DNA from: Grammothele lineata
Lineage: Eukaryota > Basidiomycota > Agaricomycetes > Polyporales > Polyporaceae
NCBI GenBank assembly: GCA_002150815.3
Contig: NDFF03000181.1
Coordinates: forward strand, 80,009 to 144,008
Length of the DNA stretch: 64,000 bases
Reading direction: 5' to 3'
Shown here: piece after piece, positions 50,675 through 63,244 of the stretch
Numbering within the stretch: the stretch's first letter is position 1
How the letters are laid out: the number at the start of each line of letters is the position of its first letter
Notes under the pieces: generated by a model
What the model was told of the DNA's origin: nothing
Databases searched by the model: none
The model's input: the letters and a program-made list of their open reading frames with translations, nothing else
Position numbers and translations under genes: made by a program

Positions 50675-50699
50675 CGCCGGTCTGGTCTGATCACTACAG
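50675..50699 (-). repeat. Right terminal inverted repeat of the transposon
   Basis: 25 bases, perfect inverted match to 45807-45831; followed by TA at 50700-50701. Confidence 0.95.
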
Positions 50700-50701
50700 T
50701 A

Positions 50702-52472
50702 CTGTGACTGTCAGGAGGACGACTGAAAGATGATCGAGCATCGTGCCACGCGGATATAGTAGTGACCGGACCCGGGCCACCTTAGAAGCCGGATCCGAAG
50801 GCACCGCAACAAGCGCCGAGGTAGCCAGTCCAATTTTTCGACCCGCATTGCATGTGCTTTCTTTTGACCAACCTCTCACTCTCCTGAGTCCTGGGCAGCA
50901 CGTTCGCTCCTTACGCGCATTTCTTGTGTGTTCTTCCACCGACGCTGAGGCTTCTTCATCGTATCTCCTTGGGCTCTCATGCAAGTTCTCAATCAATGCT
51001 GCTCCCTTGCGCTCCAGGGCAACGACCAGGTTGTCTCAGCTTGGTCCTAGCGTTGGCGATTCAGAGCAGCACAATGACCCTCCCGCCGAGGTATATCTTA
51101 CCATCTTCAGACTGCTATGACAGGTCTCTATGCAGGCACATCCATCACCTCATTCACGAGGTCGCCACTGGTGACGCTGGGAGGGTTGGATCAGGACGAG
51201 CGGGCGTCCGGTGAGTCCGCCCATATAGTCGTCCCTCGAACTAGCTTCTCAGTTCGATACACCACAGCTGGTGCGTCAAATCTGAGCTACAATCTCTGGT
51301 CCTCATTCAATCTTATAATGCCTGTGCGAGCACGCCCGCCGACAGTCAGCATATCCATCCATCATATCTCGAAACGAGGAGTGAACGCTGGTACGCTTCC
51401 CGTCGCGCCGTATCTATCTCCCCTTCGTGTCCATGTCTTCGACCACGCTCCAGAGTCTACCCTCGGTCTCGTCACTCTAGCATATACCATTCCTGTACTC
51501 AAGCCTCTCTCTTCCATGCTTACACGGATGAGCCACGCTCATCATCATGCCTTTCATGCGATCCATTCTCGATCGTGTCGCATCCGCACTCCCCGCATAT
51601 CATTCTCCCTGTGCGTTTACGGGCATATTCGTACCGGGGGCTGCGTCAGGTCTCTTGACGCTTAGCTTCTGTATGAGCACATACCCGTACGGCCCTACGC
51701 TCTGACGAGTCTACCAGCCCAAGCCACGCATCTGTGCATGGGGACCTGCAGTTGTGTACTGAAGAAGTCATGCGAGTCTCCATAAATGCATTGAGATCCA
51801 GTGTATCACGCGAATGGAGTGTCACTACCCGTCTTGTCTGCAAGAGCATTATCGACGTTCACCACCGTACTCCATGCGTGCTCGCCGAGGCTTCCGCTCT
51901 TCGATACTCACAGTGCTCCACTAGATCCTATCACGGGCGTAGTCGGGGCTGTAAATTGTTTGACCGCTGGAGGATTAAGATCTCGCCAAGGCAAGACTTG
52001 GTGTAGACGGGGTGGCTCGGAACATACACCTGAGTAGTAATTTCGCATGGTCAAACATCGCGACGTCGGAGAGTGGGAATCTGGGAAGATACCATCTGAG
52101 GTACTGGTAACATACGACAGCAAGAGGGGTCTAGTTTACACGAGTTTACACGAAGACCCCGGGGAATGATATTCTATGAGCGAGGAGACGGCGTGTAGGA
52201 AGTGTGAGAGTCGGAGGTGCTAACAGACAAGATTAAGTACAACGGGGGCGGATACAAAAAGAGAGCGCATGAGAAGGACACCTTTCTCCAAGACAAACCT
52301 TGTTGGAAACAAAAACGGATTGCGACTTCGATGGTAGTACGGTCACCACCGCAAATACATGTTTTCACAGGCCTTGCCGCTAGTGGGCGGGTGAGCCGAT
52401 AGTTACCTCTACCGGCGATGAACTACGACGTACATGGCATATCGAAACATCCACAGATCCCGATCATGTTCT
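50702..52472. other. Intergenic stretch between transposon and PKS2
   Basis: A 182-codon plus-strand frame at 51117-51665 and shorter frames show no domain I recognise. The right end is the 3' flank of PKS2. Confidence 0.4.
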
Positions 52473-55400
52473 CTACACAATGATGTCCGTAGGCTTGTCC
52501 AAACGCGACTGCATGTACTTGATCGTCACGTCCGCCAGCAGCTGGACCTGCGAGATCGCGAGCAGCGGCCGAAGCGCGAACGACAGGGCTGCGGCAGAGA
52601 GCGAGTCGAGTCCGTAGGCCGTGAGAGGGACGTCGGCTGACACCTCCTCCGCCTTCACGTCCAGCACACGGCAGACGGTTTGTAGCAGTTGCGCGCGAGG
52701 GTCCACGACAGCTTGACTGTCGACGTTTTTCTCGATGTCCTCGGGGACGAGATGGTTGTAGAGAGGCGAAGGGCCAATGTGGTCGCGGACGGAGCGCCAG
52801 TCGAAGCCAGGAACGTATTGCCATACCCGCTGTCCAGAAGCCAGCTTGAGAATCCCGTCGCCGATGTATTCGCATATTTCTATATATTCGCAGATTAGTT
52901 AGAGCACGGCCCATACGGTAGAGCAGATAGATAAGCTTACCTCGCGCAGTCATGGCCCATTCCAGCACGTGGCGGACGCTCTTGCTGTACGACGAACCTC
53001 CCAGCGTCACGACCCGACTGTCGACGATCATGGGCGAGACGATCGAGAACGCGTTGGTGTACTTCCTAGTCATCCCTGACAGCGCAGAGTTGGCGCTGTT
53101 TGGTACGTGGACTCGTCAGTACAAGAGTAGATGAATGCGATCAGTCGCCGACGTACGCGGCGTAGTTGGTCTGGCCAGGGTTCCCGAACATGCCGGAGAT
53201 AGATGAGAACGTGACGACGAAGTTGAGAGAGCGAAGGTCGACAGCGCTCTCGAGAGCACGGAACGCGTCGAGCTTGGGCGGGAAGACGCGCTCGAAGCTC
53301 TCCTTCGAGTGCGCGGCGAACATGCTGTCGGAAAGGAGCGCCGCAAGAAGCACACATCCTCCCAGAGGACGCTTGATGCTGTGTACGAGGTCAGCCATGT
53401 CCTTCTGCGAAGTTGCGTCCACGCCCTTCGTTTCGAGTGTAAGGTCTTCGCAGCCTTGGAGGTACTTGAGGATACGCTGAGACGGCGGGTCTCCGCGGTG
53501 AGCAACGCTGTCTATGCCGCCACGAGAGGTCATGACGAGGTGCCGCGCGCCGTTCTGCAAAGATCATCAGCTCGTACAGTCCACAGAACGGTTTGAGTCA
53601 CGTACCTCGTACATCCACAGAGCCATATGTACTCCCAGACTACCGATTCCACCAACCAGGAGGTACGCCTTCTCCGGGTCGAACATCTCCGCCGGATGTC
53701 CCGTGAACGTAGGAATCCCTGCAAGAAGAGTCGGAAGAGGAGTGTACGTTGCTGAAGAGTTCCATCGGCGCGCCGCGACCTCTTTGAGAGCATCGCCGAG
53801 AGCCCAAGGTTGGTTCGCAGCGATGGACGCCAGCTCCTCCTCGGAGTCTTGCCAAAGCAAAATCCGCCCGTGCGGAGCGAGTATTGAGCGGAGGATCGTG
53901 GTCGTGGCGGTATCGCGAGTCCCGGAGATGATGAACGAGGGTTTCTTGTCGTAGCACGACTCGAGCGCGACGCTGGACGGGGCGGAGAAGGAATGAACGT
54001 TCATCCCCAGCGACGTGCACGCTACCAGGATCTGCGACCTGAGCTCCCAGTCTTCCTCGGCGACGAGGACGGTTGCGCCGCCCAGCCGCTCGGGGTTGGA
54101 AAGCGCCAAGGGGCCGACGGTCAAGGCGACGATCGTCGCAGCAAGGAGCGGAGGCCCTAAGTTTTGTACGAAGGCGGAGGCGTCGATATCGGCGACGGAG
54201 CCCTTGTGGACAACATGATGGTTCGTAATGGGACCAGAGGATACTCCGGCCACGGCGCGGGCGCTGCCATCAACGGTCCCGACGAACGTCCAGAGATTCC
54301 CGTAGCGCGCGCCGACGGTGTTAACATGGACGAGAACCTGATCTTTTCCAAGAAGTGAAGGGAGTGATACCTGCGCGACGTTTCCGCCCTCCAACTTCCA
54401 CGGCTTTGCTGTGTCGAGGGGAACTACAGTGTTCGGCGCGTCGAGCGACTCGAGACGCGGCACCAAGACGGTGCCGTCAGCGTCGACGAACATTTCTGAC
54501 TCATCGGAGTCAGTCCCGGCCAGTGCTTTGACCGCCTTGTCGCGCTGATCTGGAGTCCACGATTCATTGAACGCGACGACGCGAATCTTCCAGACAGGAT
54601 ACTCCTTGCTGAGAGCGCGAGTGAAGCCTTGGGCCGCATCGCCGTCGAGCCCATCCGGACAGACGAAGAAAAGGGTGAAGGGCTGAAGGGGGTCATGTTT
54701 CGCAAGCTGAGCCTGGATGTCCATCTCGTTCCCTCTGACGTAGGGGATGAACAGAACGTCGGAGCTGGGTAGAGCATGGCCATTGGCGTGGCCGTTGGCG
54801 TGGCCGTTGGCGTAACCGTTTGCATAGCCGTTAGCGTGTCCGTTAGCGTGTCCGTTGGCATGACCATTGGTGAGCGTCGGAGACTTGTGCTCCGCCAGCG
54901 ACACTCCCATGGGCCGATACGCGACGTCAAACCGATTCTCGACTGTCTTCATGCGGAAACCATGCAGAGCGACTTCGAAACCCTCGATCACGCATAGCAG
55001 GAGACCGGTATCGTCTGTGATCGTGAAGTCGTAGACCAACGCGTCTAGCGAGTCCGTGTTAGTACCAACATCAGATAGTCGGGCAGTGAAACCGTACCTG
55101 GAGCCCAGCTAACAAACTTTGCATGCGAGAAAAGAGTGGCAGGGACAGGCCTGTCCAGATATCCAGGGCAAAGCCGGAACGCGCGGATCTTGGAGGGAAG
55201 GTGGTACAGATTCGGATCGTAGTTTCCGGTCATACTGGGATGCACCCCAATGTGGATCGCGGCGTCGATGATGGCTGGATGAAGGCGGTAGTCGGAGCAG
55301 CTGTCGTCTAGATGTCAGCAGCTGAGGAAGACGAGATCGGTACGGAACACTGCGTACTTGGGAATATCCTTTCCAGAACCTCGAATCTCTACGAGTGCGT

Positions 55401-58400
55401 CCACAGCTCCTCCTGGGCCCCGGCCTATGTAGCATTTGTTGATACGACGGTACATCGGGCCGTAGTTGGCGAAAGAATTGAGTTCATCGTAGAGCGCTAT
55501 GCCATGTGTGAGTATCACGGCTCAGATCAACGGATATGCCAACTCACAGTTCACGTCCAAAGGAGTCATACTCCCACGCATCTCATCCAGATCCAGTCGA
55601 GCGTATCCTCTATCAACAATCGGATCAAGCGACAGATACCCAGTCGCGTGCGCACGGTTGTACTGTGATGGTCGGAGGATGAGTTACAGGCTACATATTC
55701 TCGCAAAAGCACACTCGCCTTGATCGGCCACACGGCGGAGTAGTCCGTTGACGTCGCGCTGCTGACGGTCCACCTCGTTCCTTCGAGATTGACTTCGACC
55801 GGAAGCGGTCTCTCCCCCGAGAGGGAAAGAAGGCCATGGAACTCGACGTCGAACACAGCACTGGCCCCAAATTCTAACGCCTGTTTAGAGCGTGAGCGGG
55901 CAACCACGGCATCAAATCTCATGGGAGCCACGTACCATTTCGACGAATCCGGCTGCGGGCATGATAGGCTCGCCCTTGATGACATGATCAGCTAGTCCAG
56001 GATGCGTCTTCACGTTGATAGCCAGCTGTGGGTAGTTCATCGGCCCATTGCGGCTCTGTCTCTGCCTCGCAATCTCCGGCGTCTCCACGAACCACGGGAC
56101 CGACTTCAACGCGAACGGATATGCCGGAGCTTTCGTTCTCTCGACGTGTCCATATAGGACGTCGAAGTCGACACAGCTGTATCCCGCCGCGACGAGCTTA
56201 CCCAACGCCCCAACGAACTCGCACACTTCTACCCCAGGCTCGGGCACGCGCGGACGGCGGAGAGGGCAAACGAACGTGGGGGAGGGTCCACGGTTGAGGA
56301 GGTAGGCGGAGAGAACGGGGTGTGGACCGATTTCCACGAACGTCGCGTTGCGGTGCTTGGCCATCAGGACGGAGAGCGCCTCGTCGAAGCGCACCGGTCC
56401 GATCGTACCGTCCCAGTAGTAATCGGCGTCGAAGATGCGCGCAAACGCCTCACCGCTGACCGAAGAGTACGTCTCGACCGAGGGCGGAGTGGTCGAGTGG
56501 CGAGCAAAGATATCCGAGACGAGCGAGGTGTATTTGTCGCGGCAAAGCTCCATGAGGGCGGAATGGACGGGCACGCGCGTGCGCAGCTTGCGCGCAAAGA
56601 CCCCGCGCGCGGATGCCTTCGCGACCGCAGCGTCGATGTGTGTCTCCGACCCGGAGAGTGTGATCGCGTTGGCGCTGTTGTAGCAGCCGATGGACAGGAA
56701 ACCATCGCCGAGCTCAGCCTTGACTTCCTCGATGATTGTGAGCGCGTCCGCGGGCGAGCACGAGACAGCGGCCATGGTCCCCTTCGCGTCCTCGACCAGG
56801 GCCAACGCGCGACCACGAGCGATCGCGAGCTCGAGAGCCATCGCCTTCGATCCCGATCCGGAAGCCGCGAGGACGGCAGTCTCTCCAGCGGAGTGGCCAA
56901 CGACAATGTCCGGCGCGACGCCGACGGCAGCGAGGGTGTCGATGAGAGCGAGCTGGAGCATGGTGAGGGCGGGAAGAGTGATCGCGATGGGCCATGGGTC
57001 TCCGAGCGTATCCTGAACATTGTCTTGGGCGCTCGTGAAGAGACCGGTCATTTCAACGAGCGACGCGCCTGTGACTGACTGGTAGACGGCGTCGAGTTCC
57101 AAGATGCTGGCACGGAAGGGCGCGCACATCGCGAACAGCTCCCGTCCCACTGAAATGTACTGTCATTAGCCAGGAAAGCATGGGAGACGAGCGCGCGACA
57201 TACTGTGGAAATGCTGAGGGCCTTGGCCGGAGAATACGAACACGATCGGAGGACGCGCCCTCGGTGCCAGCGACGGCTTGCTGAACGTGACTTTCGAGTC
57301 CTTTCCTGCGAGCGCGTATGATCGCCACGTCATGGACCGCGCCTGGCGTCCCAGCGTCCGCGCAAGCTTGTGCGCGGCTTTGTCGTCGCTGCTGTTATCG
57401 CCCAAGCGGCTCGCAATCACCTCTCCGATGGAGGTCGCCGTCCGAGGCGACAGGCCACCAGCCACGAGCAATGCGGGCACATCCGTGATCGCATCCAAAT
57501 TCCAGAACACCGGAGGCTGGAGGGGAGGAGGCGCGCCCTCAACGACGGCATGGCCGTTCGCACCGCCGATGCCTGAACTCGTCATCGCGATGAGCGGACG
57601 GCCTGACAAATTGCGCGCCTGGAGCGGCTCTGCTTCGCGTGGGACACGGAGACGGTACTGCTGCCAGCGGATTGCGGGGTTGGGAATGGCGTAGTTGACG
57701 TTCGGCGGGATGACGCCACGCTCGAGCGCACCGCAGACCTTGCAGAGTGAGGCCAGAAACGCGGTAATCTCCAGGTGCCTACAACTCACGACGTTAGGTT
57801 ATAAAGACCGTGTATAAATCCAGATGATCGTACCCTATGTTGCCTTTGACGCTTCCAATGATGAGGTCGTCGTCGCGCTTGAACTCGGCACCAACCCAGT
57901 TAGCCTCGGTGTGGTCCCCTTGAGCGGTCCCTAGAGACACGACGTTGGAATGTGCAGAAGAGTACATTCGACGTAATATTTGACGCACCTGTCGCATGAA
58001 GTTCTATGAAATCGACCTCCTGGGAAGTGCGCCCGGCCATACGAAACGCGCGCTGCATGGCCTGGCGTTGGGCAAGTGCAGACGGCGCATTTGCGGGAAC
58101 GAGAGCGCCGGAGGAGTTCACGCCAGTCCCCAAAATCTGTAATACGCGATCAGGCTTTGTTATGAAAGGTGAGAACTGTGCTCACGGTCGCATAGATATG
58201 GTCGTGGTCTCGTAACGCTGCTTCGAGTGGTTTGAGGGTCATCACGACAACTCCTTCTCCTCGTCCAAACCTGCAATCTTGGTTAAATTTGATTCAAATC
58301 TACGAGAGTTAACGACGTACCCGTTGGCCGAGACGTCGAAAGGCTTGCATTTTCCATCAGGGGACAAGATTCCCCCTTGAGTATAAGACAACCAGTCGGT

Positions 58401-59239
58401 AAAGCTACGACGACACCGAGGAGATATGGTCAATATCAAATATCGAGCGAGACGGGCAAAAGGTACAATACCGATGATTCAGCTGAGATCCGCCAACCAC
58501 AGCCGCGTCACAGTCCCCGTTTCGGAGGGCTTGCACAGCCAGGTGAGTAGCATACATGCTCGAGCTACATGCGGTATCGACGGGGACCGTGGGGCCGCGG
58601 AGATCCAGATGATACGAGACGCGGTTGGCAATCATGGAAGGAGGGAACGCGAACGAGCCCAAGGCCGTCGCGTCATCCTGTGACACCGATATTAGAGACC
58701 TCGGCACGGAAACGAGACGAGGTGAATGTGGCTTACATTGCCCGAGATGGAGAAGATGTCGTGGGCGACTCCGGACATGAAGCAGCCGACATTTTGGCCG
58801 CGATAATCGATCCCGGAGTCTCGTAGAGAGAGGAACGTCACTTCTATGAGCTTTCGAAGGCCCGCAGGCATCAGTGTGACGTCCTTGGAGGTAACTCCGA
58901 ACTCGAGGTGGTCGAACAGATCGATATCTTTGAGGAAGGCGCCTGTGTCTGTGAGGACTTGGCCGATCGCTCGTCCTTTTATCCTGTTCACGGAACGTGT
59001 TAAGGAACGCTGACTTTGTGAAGGCATGATGACATACATATCAGGGTTGAAGCGGGAGATAGGAATACGCTCGTACGCCTCGCCCTTGGACATGAGGAAG
59101 TCGAAGAACGCATCGTAATCGAGGTTTGTAGTGGCCCTGGGTCCACTTGGGAGAGCGGCTGATATGCCTACCTTGAGTCAAGGATATGAGCTAGTGCACG
59201 AGTCAACAGGTAGCAGTGGCTCACAATCGCAATAGACAT
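52473..59239 (-). CDS. Highly reducing polyketide synthase PKS2 (KS-AT-DH-psiER-KR-ACP)
   Basis: Paralogue of PKS1 with the same exon plan and almost the same length (6767 against 6764 bases). The ATG at 59239 gives MSIAI, spliced to [19 protein letters not shown] near 58.57 kb, the ELHATG exon end, and GNIG completed to GNIGH by the next exon. [12 protein letters not shown] and GHSAGE near 56.89 kb. [12 protein letters not shown] near 55.97 kb and [10 protein letters not shown] near 55.26 kb. The linker has eight NGHA-type units (54773-54868). The ER-like part lacks the NADPH glycine motif. [12 protein letters not shown] and [29 protein letters not shown], ending at 52473. At the KR intron the donor is GTACGT where PKS1 has GTCTGT. 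No methyltransferase, thioesterase or reductive release domain is seen, so chain release must be spontaneous or by another enzyme. No inactivating change was seen. Confidence 0.95.
54773..54868 (-). repeat. 12 bp tandem repeat coding eight NGHA-type units in PKS2
   Basis: Eight 12-base units encode NGHA x3, NGYA x2 and NGHA x3 in the DH to ER-like linker. PKS1 has six units at this site. Confidence 0.9.
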
Positions 59240-59314
59240 TGGAAGGCGTGGGGTCCGCAGCGGGTTTGTTGCTCCTGGGAGGGACTCTGGAGTTCGTTCA
59301 AGTTCACTAGAGGT

Positions 59315-59324
59315 TGTTTTATAG
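59315..59324 (-). promoter_or_regulatory. TATA box of PKS2
   Basis: The minus strand reads CTCTATAAAACA about 78 bases upstream of the ATG at 59239, the same spacing as in PKS1. Confidence 0.6.
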
Positions 59325-59347
59325 AGTTGTCAGGAGACGTACAATGC

Positions 59348-59362
59348 GGACCCCTGGAACTC
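59348..59362 (-). promoter_or_regulatory. 15 bp upstream element shared with PKS1
   Basis: GAGTTCCAGGGGTCC on the minus strand, identical to 14235-14249 and at a similar distance from the start codon. Confidence 0.4.
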
Positions 59363-59369
59363 CCGATAG

Positions 59370-61619
59370 GCTGCATGACACAGCGGTAATCCACACGGAA
59401 CTTGAACGTTGGTACTGAGACGAAATCGTCAGCGCAAGAGAACCACTTTCTTCAGAATTCAGAGAGCCCTGAGTGAACGATAGATGCATCGCTGCTCAAA
59501 GGCTGCCACGGCGCGATAAGTGTAAGACTCACCATGTGTTACCTGCATTCGCTATTGGGGAAGCTGATATGTTGAAGATCCGTTTGTGTTTCAGTGTTCA
59601 TTGCTACGGTTCAAAAGTTGTCGTTGGAAGACTCGACTCTGCAGCGCTGTGACTTGTCTGTGACGATGTTGTCTTTTTCCGTCACGCGACTGTTAGCGGC
59701 ACAAGCGCTTGTCTTCGGCCCGCATATCCGTCGGCGCTCAACCTCGGAGTCCCCGTCCGATTGGCAACCTGGGCCCTTCGTGTTCAACACGCTTCCAGCT
59801 GTTAGCAGTTACTCTCGCTGCTTACACTACGAACTGTCTCTTGCTGGTAGCTTGTAGACATGCAACGTGTACTCTTAAACGTTTCTTCAAAGATGAGGAG
59901 CCTGAGTGCTTGAGTTGTGAGTCGTCGCCGTACTAGGATGCTTCAGTGCGCCCATCTACATCCTGATTATCCGATGGTAAAAGTCCTCCGGTCGAATTGG
60001 TTTAGCATAACTGTAGACTATTGCCCCGACCTTCTAGGAAAGGACTCAGTAATGTCTAATCCTTTCTCGTGCCAGCGCCCCGTTCCGCAGTCAACACCCA
60101 CAGTGGCCCACTTCGACTTCTCAGCCGTTCCCAACACACGGGCGTATCGTGTCAGTATTTGGGTTCTGTCATGTCTTCCACAACTGACAGAGACTCACAT
60201 ATGCCACAGGCCAGTATAGCTTCTTCTGAACGCAGATTATCTCGGAGCAAGGTTCAAGGGGATGAACGAGTCACGACGTGCTTGCCACCCACTGAATACA
60301 AATTTTGTCCATCCTTGGACTTATAGGTTTGCAGCGGTAATCGTTTTTGGATGTCCTCTGGAGCTGACACTGATTAGACTATCAGGTACGACACAACCCA
60401 TCTCTCAGCATGTGTCGCGGCATGCTGTAAATCGCAACGAAGGCATGCTTGTCTTCGTTTCCGGCTAAAGTGCGAGGTTAGGGTCCCATGTACCACAAGG
60501 TGCAGATGCAGTACGTCCCGGACATTACATCTACATCCGTACCAGCCGCTGTTCCACACGGCGCAGCCACGCTGCGCTTCTTTGAAAATGTGAGAATGAT
60601 TCTATCTCCGCCTGCGTACACTAAGCAGTGGCGAGTAGTGCGGACGCTCTGTAAGTATCTAGTAGCCGGACATCAAGAGCCGACCGTTGACGGTTGCCTC
60701 TCGTTCCGTTGAGGGATAGATGGATCCAGATGTGGGGACCGCGTTGGAAATTTTTGCATCTTCAGGGTTCTCCGGTCCAGTCGTTGCGCTCAAGAAGCAC
60801 TCCCTCCGTGGCGTCAGGCCGAAGTAGCATGTGGGCAGCGACAGATGGTCTAGTTGAGTTCAACGGGGGCGTAGGGTGCACGAAATACAGTGCCGTACTC
60901 GAGATGGAAGGAGAGCACCAAGACACTCGTCGCAGAGGCCGAATGGCGCTATATCATTGGCACTCTGACGTCCTTCTAGCCCCGTCGTACAATCGCGAGC
61001 TTAAACGCTTCTATCCACATCGCGGCGTTCTACCATCCTCGGAGATCCGTATGTACTACGCTGGTTATAGTATCTAGAGTGATCGCCGTCTCTGCGCGAC
61101 TTGTTCTTGCATAGCTTCGCGCCCCAAATCACTCTCTGTCCCTTCCGCCAAAGGGTCGTGGAGGTCCGTGTATATTCTTGATGTAACCTATTTGTAACAT
61201 GCGATCGAGCGGACAATGTAGTGGTCTCCGAAGTCATAACACTGAATCTTGTACATATTGCTATACTCGCTTATGACTACTTTTGGCAGGAACGTCAATA
61301 GGGTCCCCGGCACTACAGCAAGAACAGACGGAGAAGTCACTGTCACGGGCAGGAACAGCGGAGATACAGCCTGGATGATGTTCCACAGGTTCTAATGAAC
61401 GTACATCCAACAACCGCCCACCAACAGCTGCTCTCTGAGCCAACAGGAATGAGGGTACGAGCGAGGCACCATTCTACATAGTGGATCGTCCACAGCGCCA
61501 ACGTTGAACCGAAAGTTGGCAACGCGAGGCAAGGGTATGATACTCTTCGTAATATTTCACCCACTCAACAACGTTATGCGAGCTATAGTACAACAACATC
61601 ACGGTCGGGATTCACGATT
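59370..61619. other. 2.2 kb intergenic stretch without a recognised gene
   Basis: Frames at 59594-59857, 59917-60219, 60488-60712 and 60694-61077 (plus) show no family motif and no clear splice linkage. The left end is the PKS2 promoter and the right end is the 3' flank of the MDR gene. Confidence 0.4.
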
Positions 61620-63244
61620 TCACTCATCCGCCACGATCACAACGCATTTCCCAAAGTTCTTCCCCTGCAGCACGTCCACGAGAGCCTGCCCCGCGTTCTC
61701 CAGCCCGTGCACGACGTATTCCTTGTTCTTAATCTCCCCGCTTGCGACGCGCGCGGGGAAGTCGCGGAAGAACTGCTCGGTGTACTTGGCGTCGAGGCGC
61801 GTCTTGATGAAGCCGTACATGTGCACCTCGCGCCAGACGAGGAGCTGCAGGTTCTTGACGCCGTACGGCGCACTGGTGTTGTAGTTCGAGATGCTTCCGC
61901 AGATCTGGACGTCGAATGAGTGGTGGGTTCAACGCCTCGGCGATAGCCATATACAGAGGGGACAAAGCAGACTCACGATGAAGCGTGCCTGGAGGGCGGC
62001 GTTGTCGAGCGTAGCCTCGAGGACCTCGCCGCCTACGTTGTCGAAGAAACTATTTCCATGTGTTAGGCGGAACGCACAGACTACCGTTTGAACGAGAAAG
62101 CTTACATATCGATGGGCCCCTCCTTCTTGAGGACCTCCCTGGTGCTCGTCGTCTTGTAGTTGAAGACGACGTCCGCACCGAGAGACTTCACGTACGCAAC
62201 CTTCTCTTCGGACCCTGCGCTAGCAATGACCTTAAGCCCTGCGGCCTTGGCCAGCTGCACGGCAACACTGAAGTATACGATGAGGAGATAGCTACGAGTA
62301 TTGAATAGACGAGCACATACGCGCCGACGCCTCCTAAGAGAGATAGTCGACCAACGTTAGTGATTGAGCGCGCTTCGAATGAGTACCACCTACCCGCAGC
62401 CGCCGTTACGAACACGATGTCTCCCTGAGCAAAAGCGGCCGTAAATCAGCGTAATTAAAATGAGCGTATATCAAGGGAACGCTACCTTCTTGGGCTTGGC
62501 GTACTCCTCCCAGGCAAAATACGCGCTCTGGCCTAGTTGTGACGCATTATACGTTGCTATTCAGCAGCATAATGAAACGTCAAAGACACACCAGCAAGGC
62601 CAAGTATCCCGATGTACCACGACCAAGGAAGCTTCTCCTTATTCTCGACGACGGTTGCCCAGGTGGTGTCGTGTGAGACTATATACTCCTGGAAGGCTAG
62701 CAACGAAAACACTCGTTAGACAACCCATAACTGAACAATAGAGCGAGGGCACTCACGAAAGAGGCTGACGACGTGCTCTCCTACTTTGTACTTCGGGTTC
62801 TCAGAACGGAGGACGACGCCTACGCCGAAGTTGTCCAAGCTGAGACACGAATCAGCAATGTGCGGAATATGTGATCTGTTGACGCGTACGGTTTTCCAAT
62901 GGTGAACGAGTGCTGTGATACGTACACAAGTGTGAGGAATAACACTATGCAGCCTGTGTAGATTGCGCTTACGATTACAAAGTCCGCCACATTGGGATTG
63001 AGGCGCCGCCGCATGAAGGGGTCGATAGAGAAGACTAGCATCTTCAAAAGGTAGCCGCCGTTGAGAGGCACGGTATCAAGGTCCATCTTCTCAGTTTCCA
63101 CCGTCGTCGTCTTTCCCGGGACGGGATAGCCTGTGCACGGGCGCACGTGCGTAAGTATGTAAAGCCAAACGACGCCAGCGGTGCGTACTTACCTGATCCC
63201 GGCCACTCCTTGAGGACAAGTGATTTGTTCTGCACCGTGGACAT
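61620..63244 (-). CDS. Medium-chain dehydrogenase/reductase, NADP-dependent alkenal/leukotriene B4 reductase type
   Basis: The ATG at 63244 opens MSTVQNKSLVLKEWPGSG, spliced to GYPVPGKTTTVETEKMDLD and VFSIDPFMRRRL, the family's N-terminal pattern. Later exons read LDNFGVGVVLRSENPKYKVG, then EYIVSHDTTWATVVENKEK, then SAYFAWEEYAKPK, then DIVFVTAAAG with VQLAKAAGLKVIASAGSEEK (NADP-binding fold), then VFNYKTTSTREVLKKEG, then FFDNVGGEVLEATL, then VHMYGFIKTRLDAKY, ending at 61620. It lacks the zinc-ligand pattern of classical alcohol dehydrogenases, as expected for NADPH-dependent double-bond reductases of this branch. It lies 2.4 kb upstream of the PKS2 start on the same strand, so a role in polyketide modification is possible but unproven. 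About nine small exons; no defects seen. Confidence 0.88.

Larger units (their letters stand above)
45807..50699 (+). mobile_element. Pogo/Tc1-mariner-type DNA transposon, 4893 bp, TA target duplication
   Basis: The left end begins CTGTAGTGATCAGACC after a TA (45805-45806), and the right end is its perfect inverted repeat before a TA (50700-50701). The repeats match over 25 bases (45807-45831 and 50675-50699). TA duplication is the hallmark of the Tc1/mariner superfamily. Inside, direct copies of CGTTACGCGTTAC lie at 45886-45899, 50617-50629 and 50661-50674. One spliced gene fills most of the element. Perfect repeats and uninterrupted exons suggest recent insertion and possible activity. Confidence 0.9.

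Noticed and set aside
51117..51665. 182-codon plus-strand frame as a gene
   Set aside because: No domain, no splice-linked neighbours, unremarkable composition.
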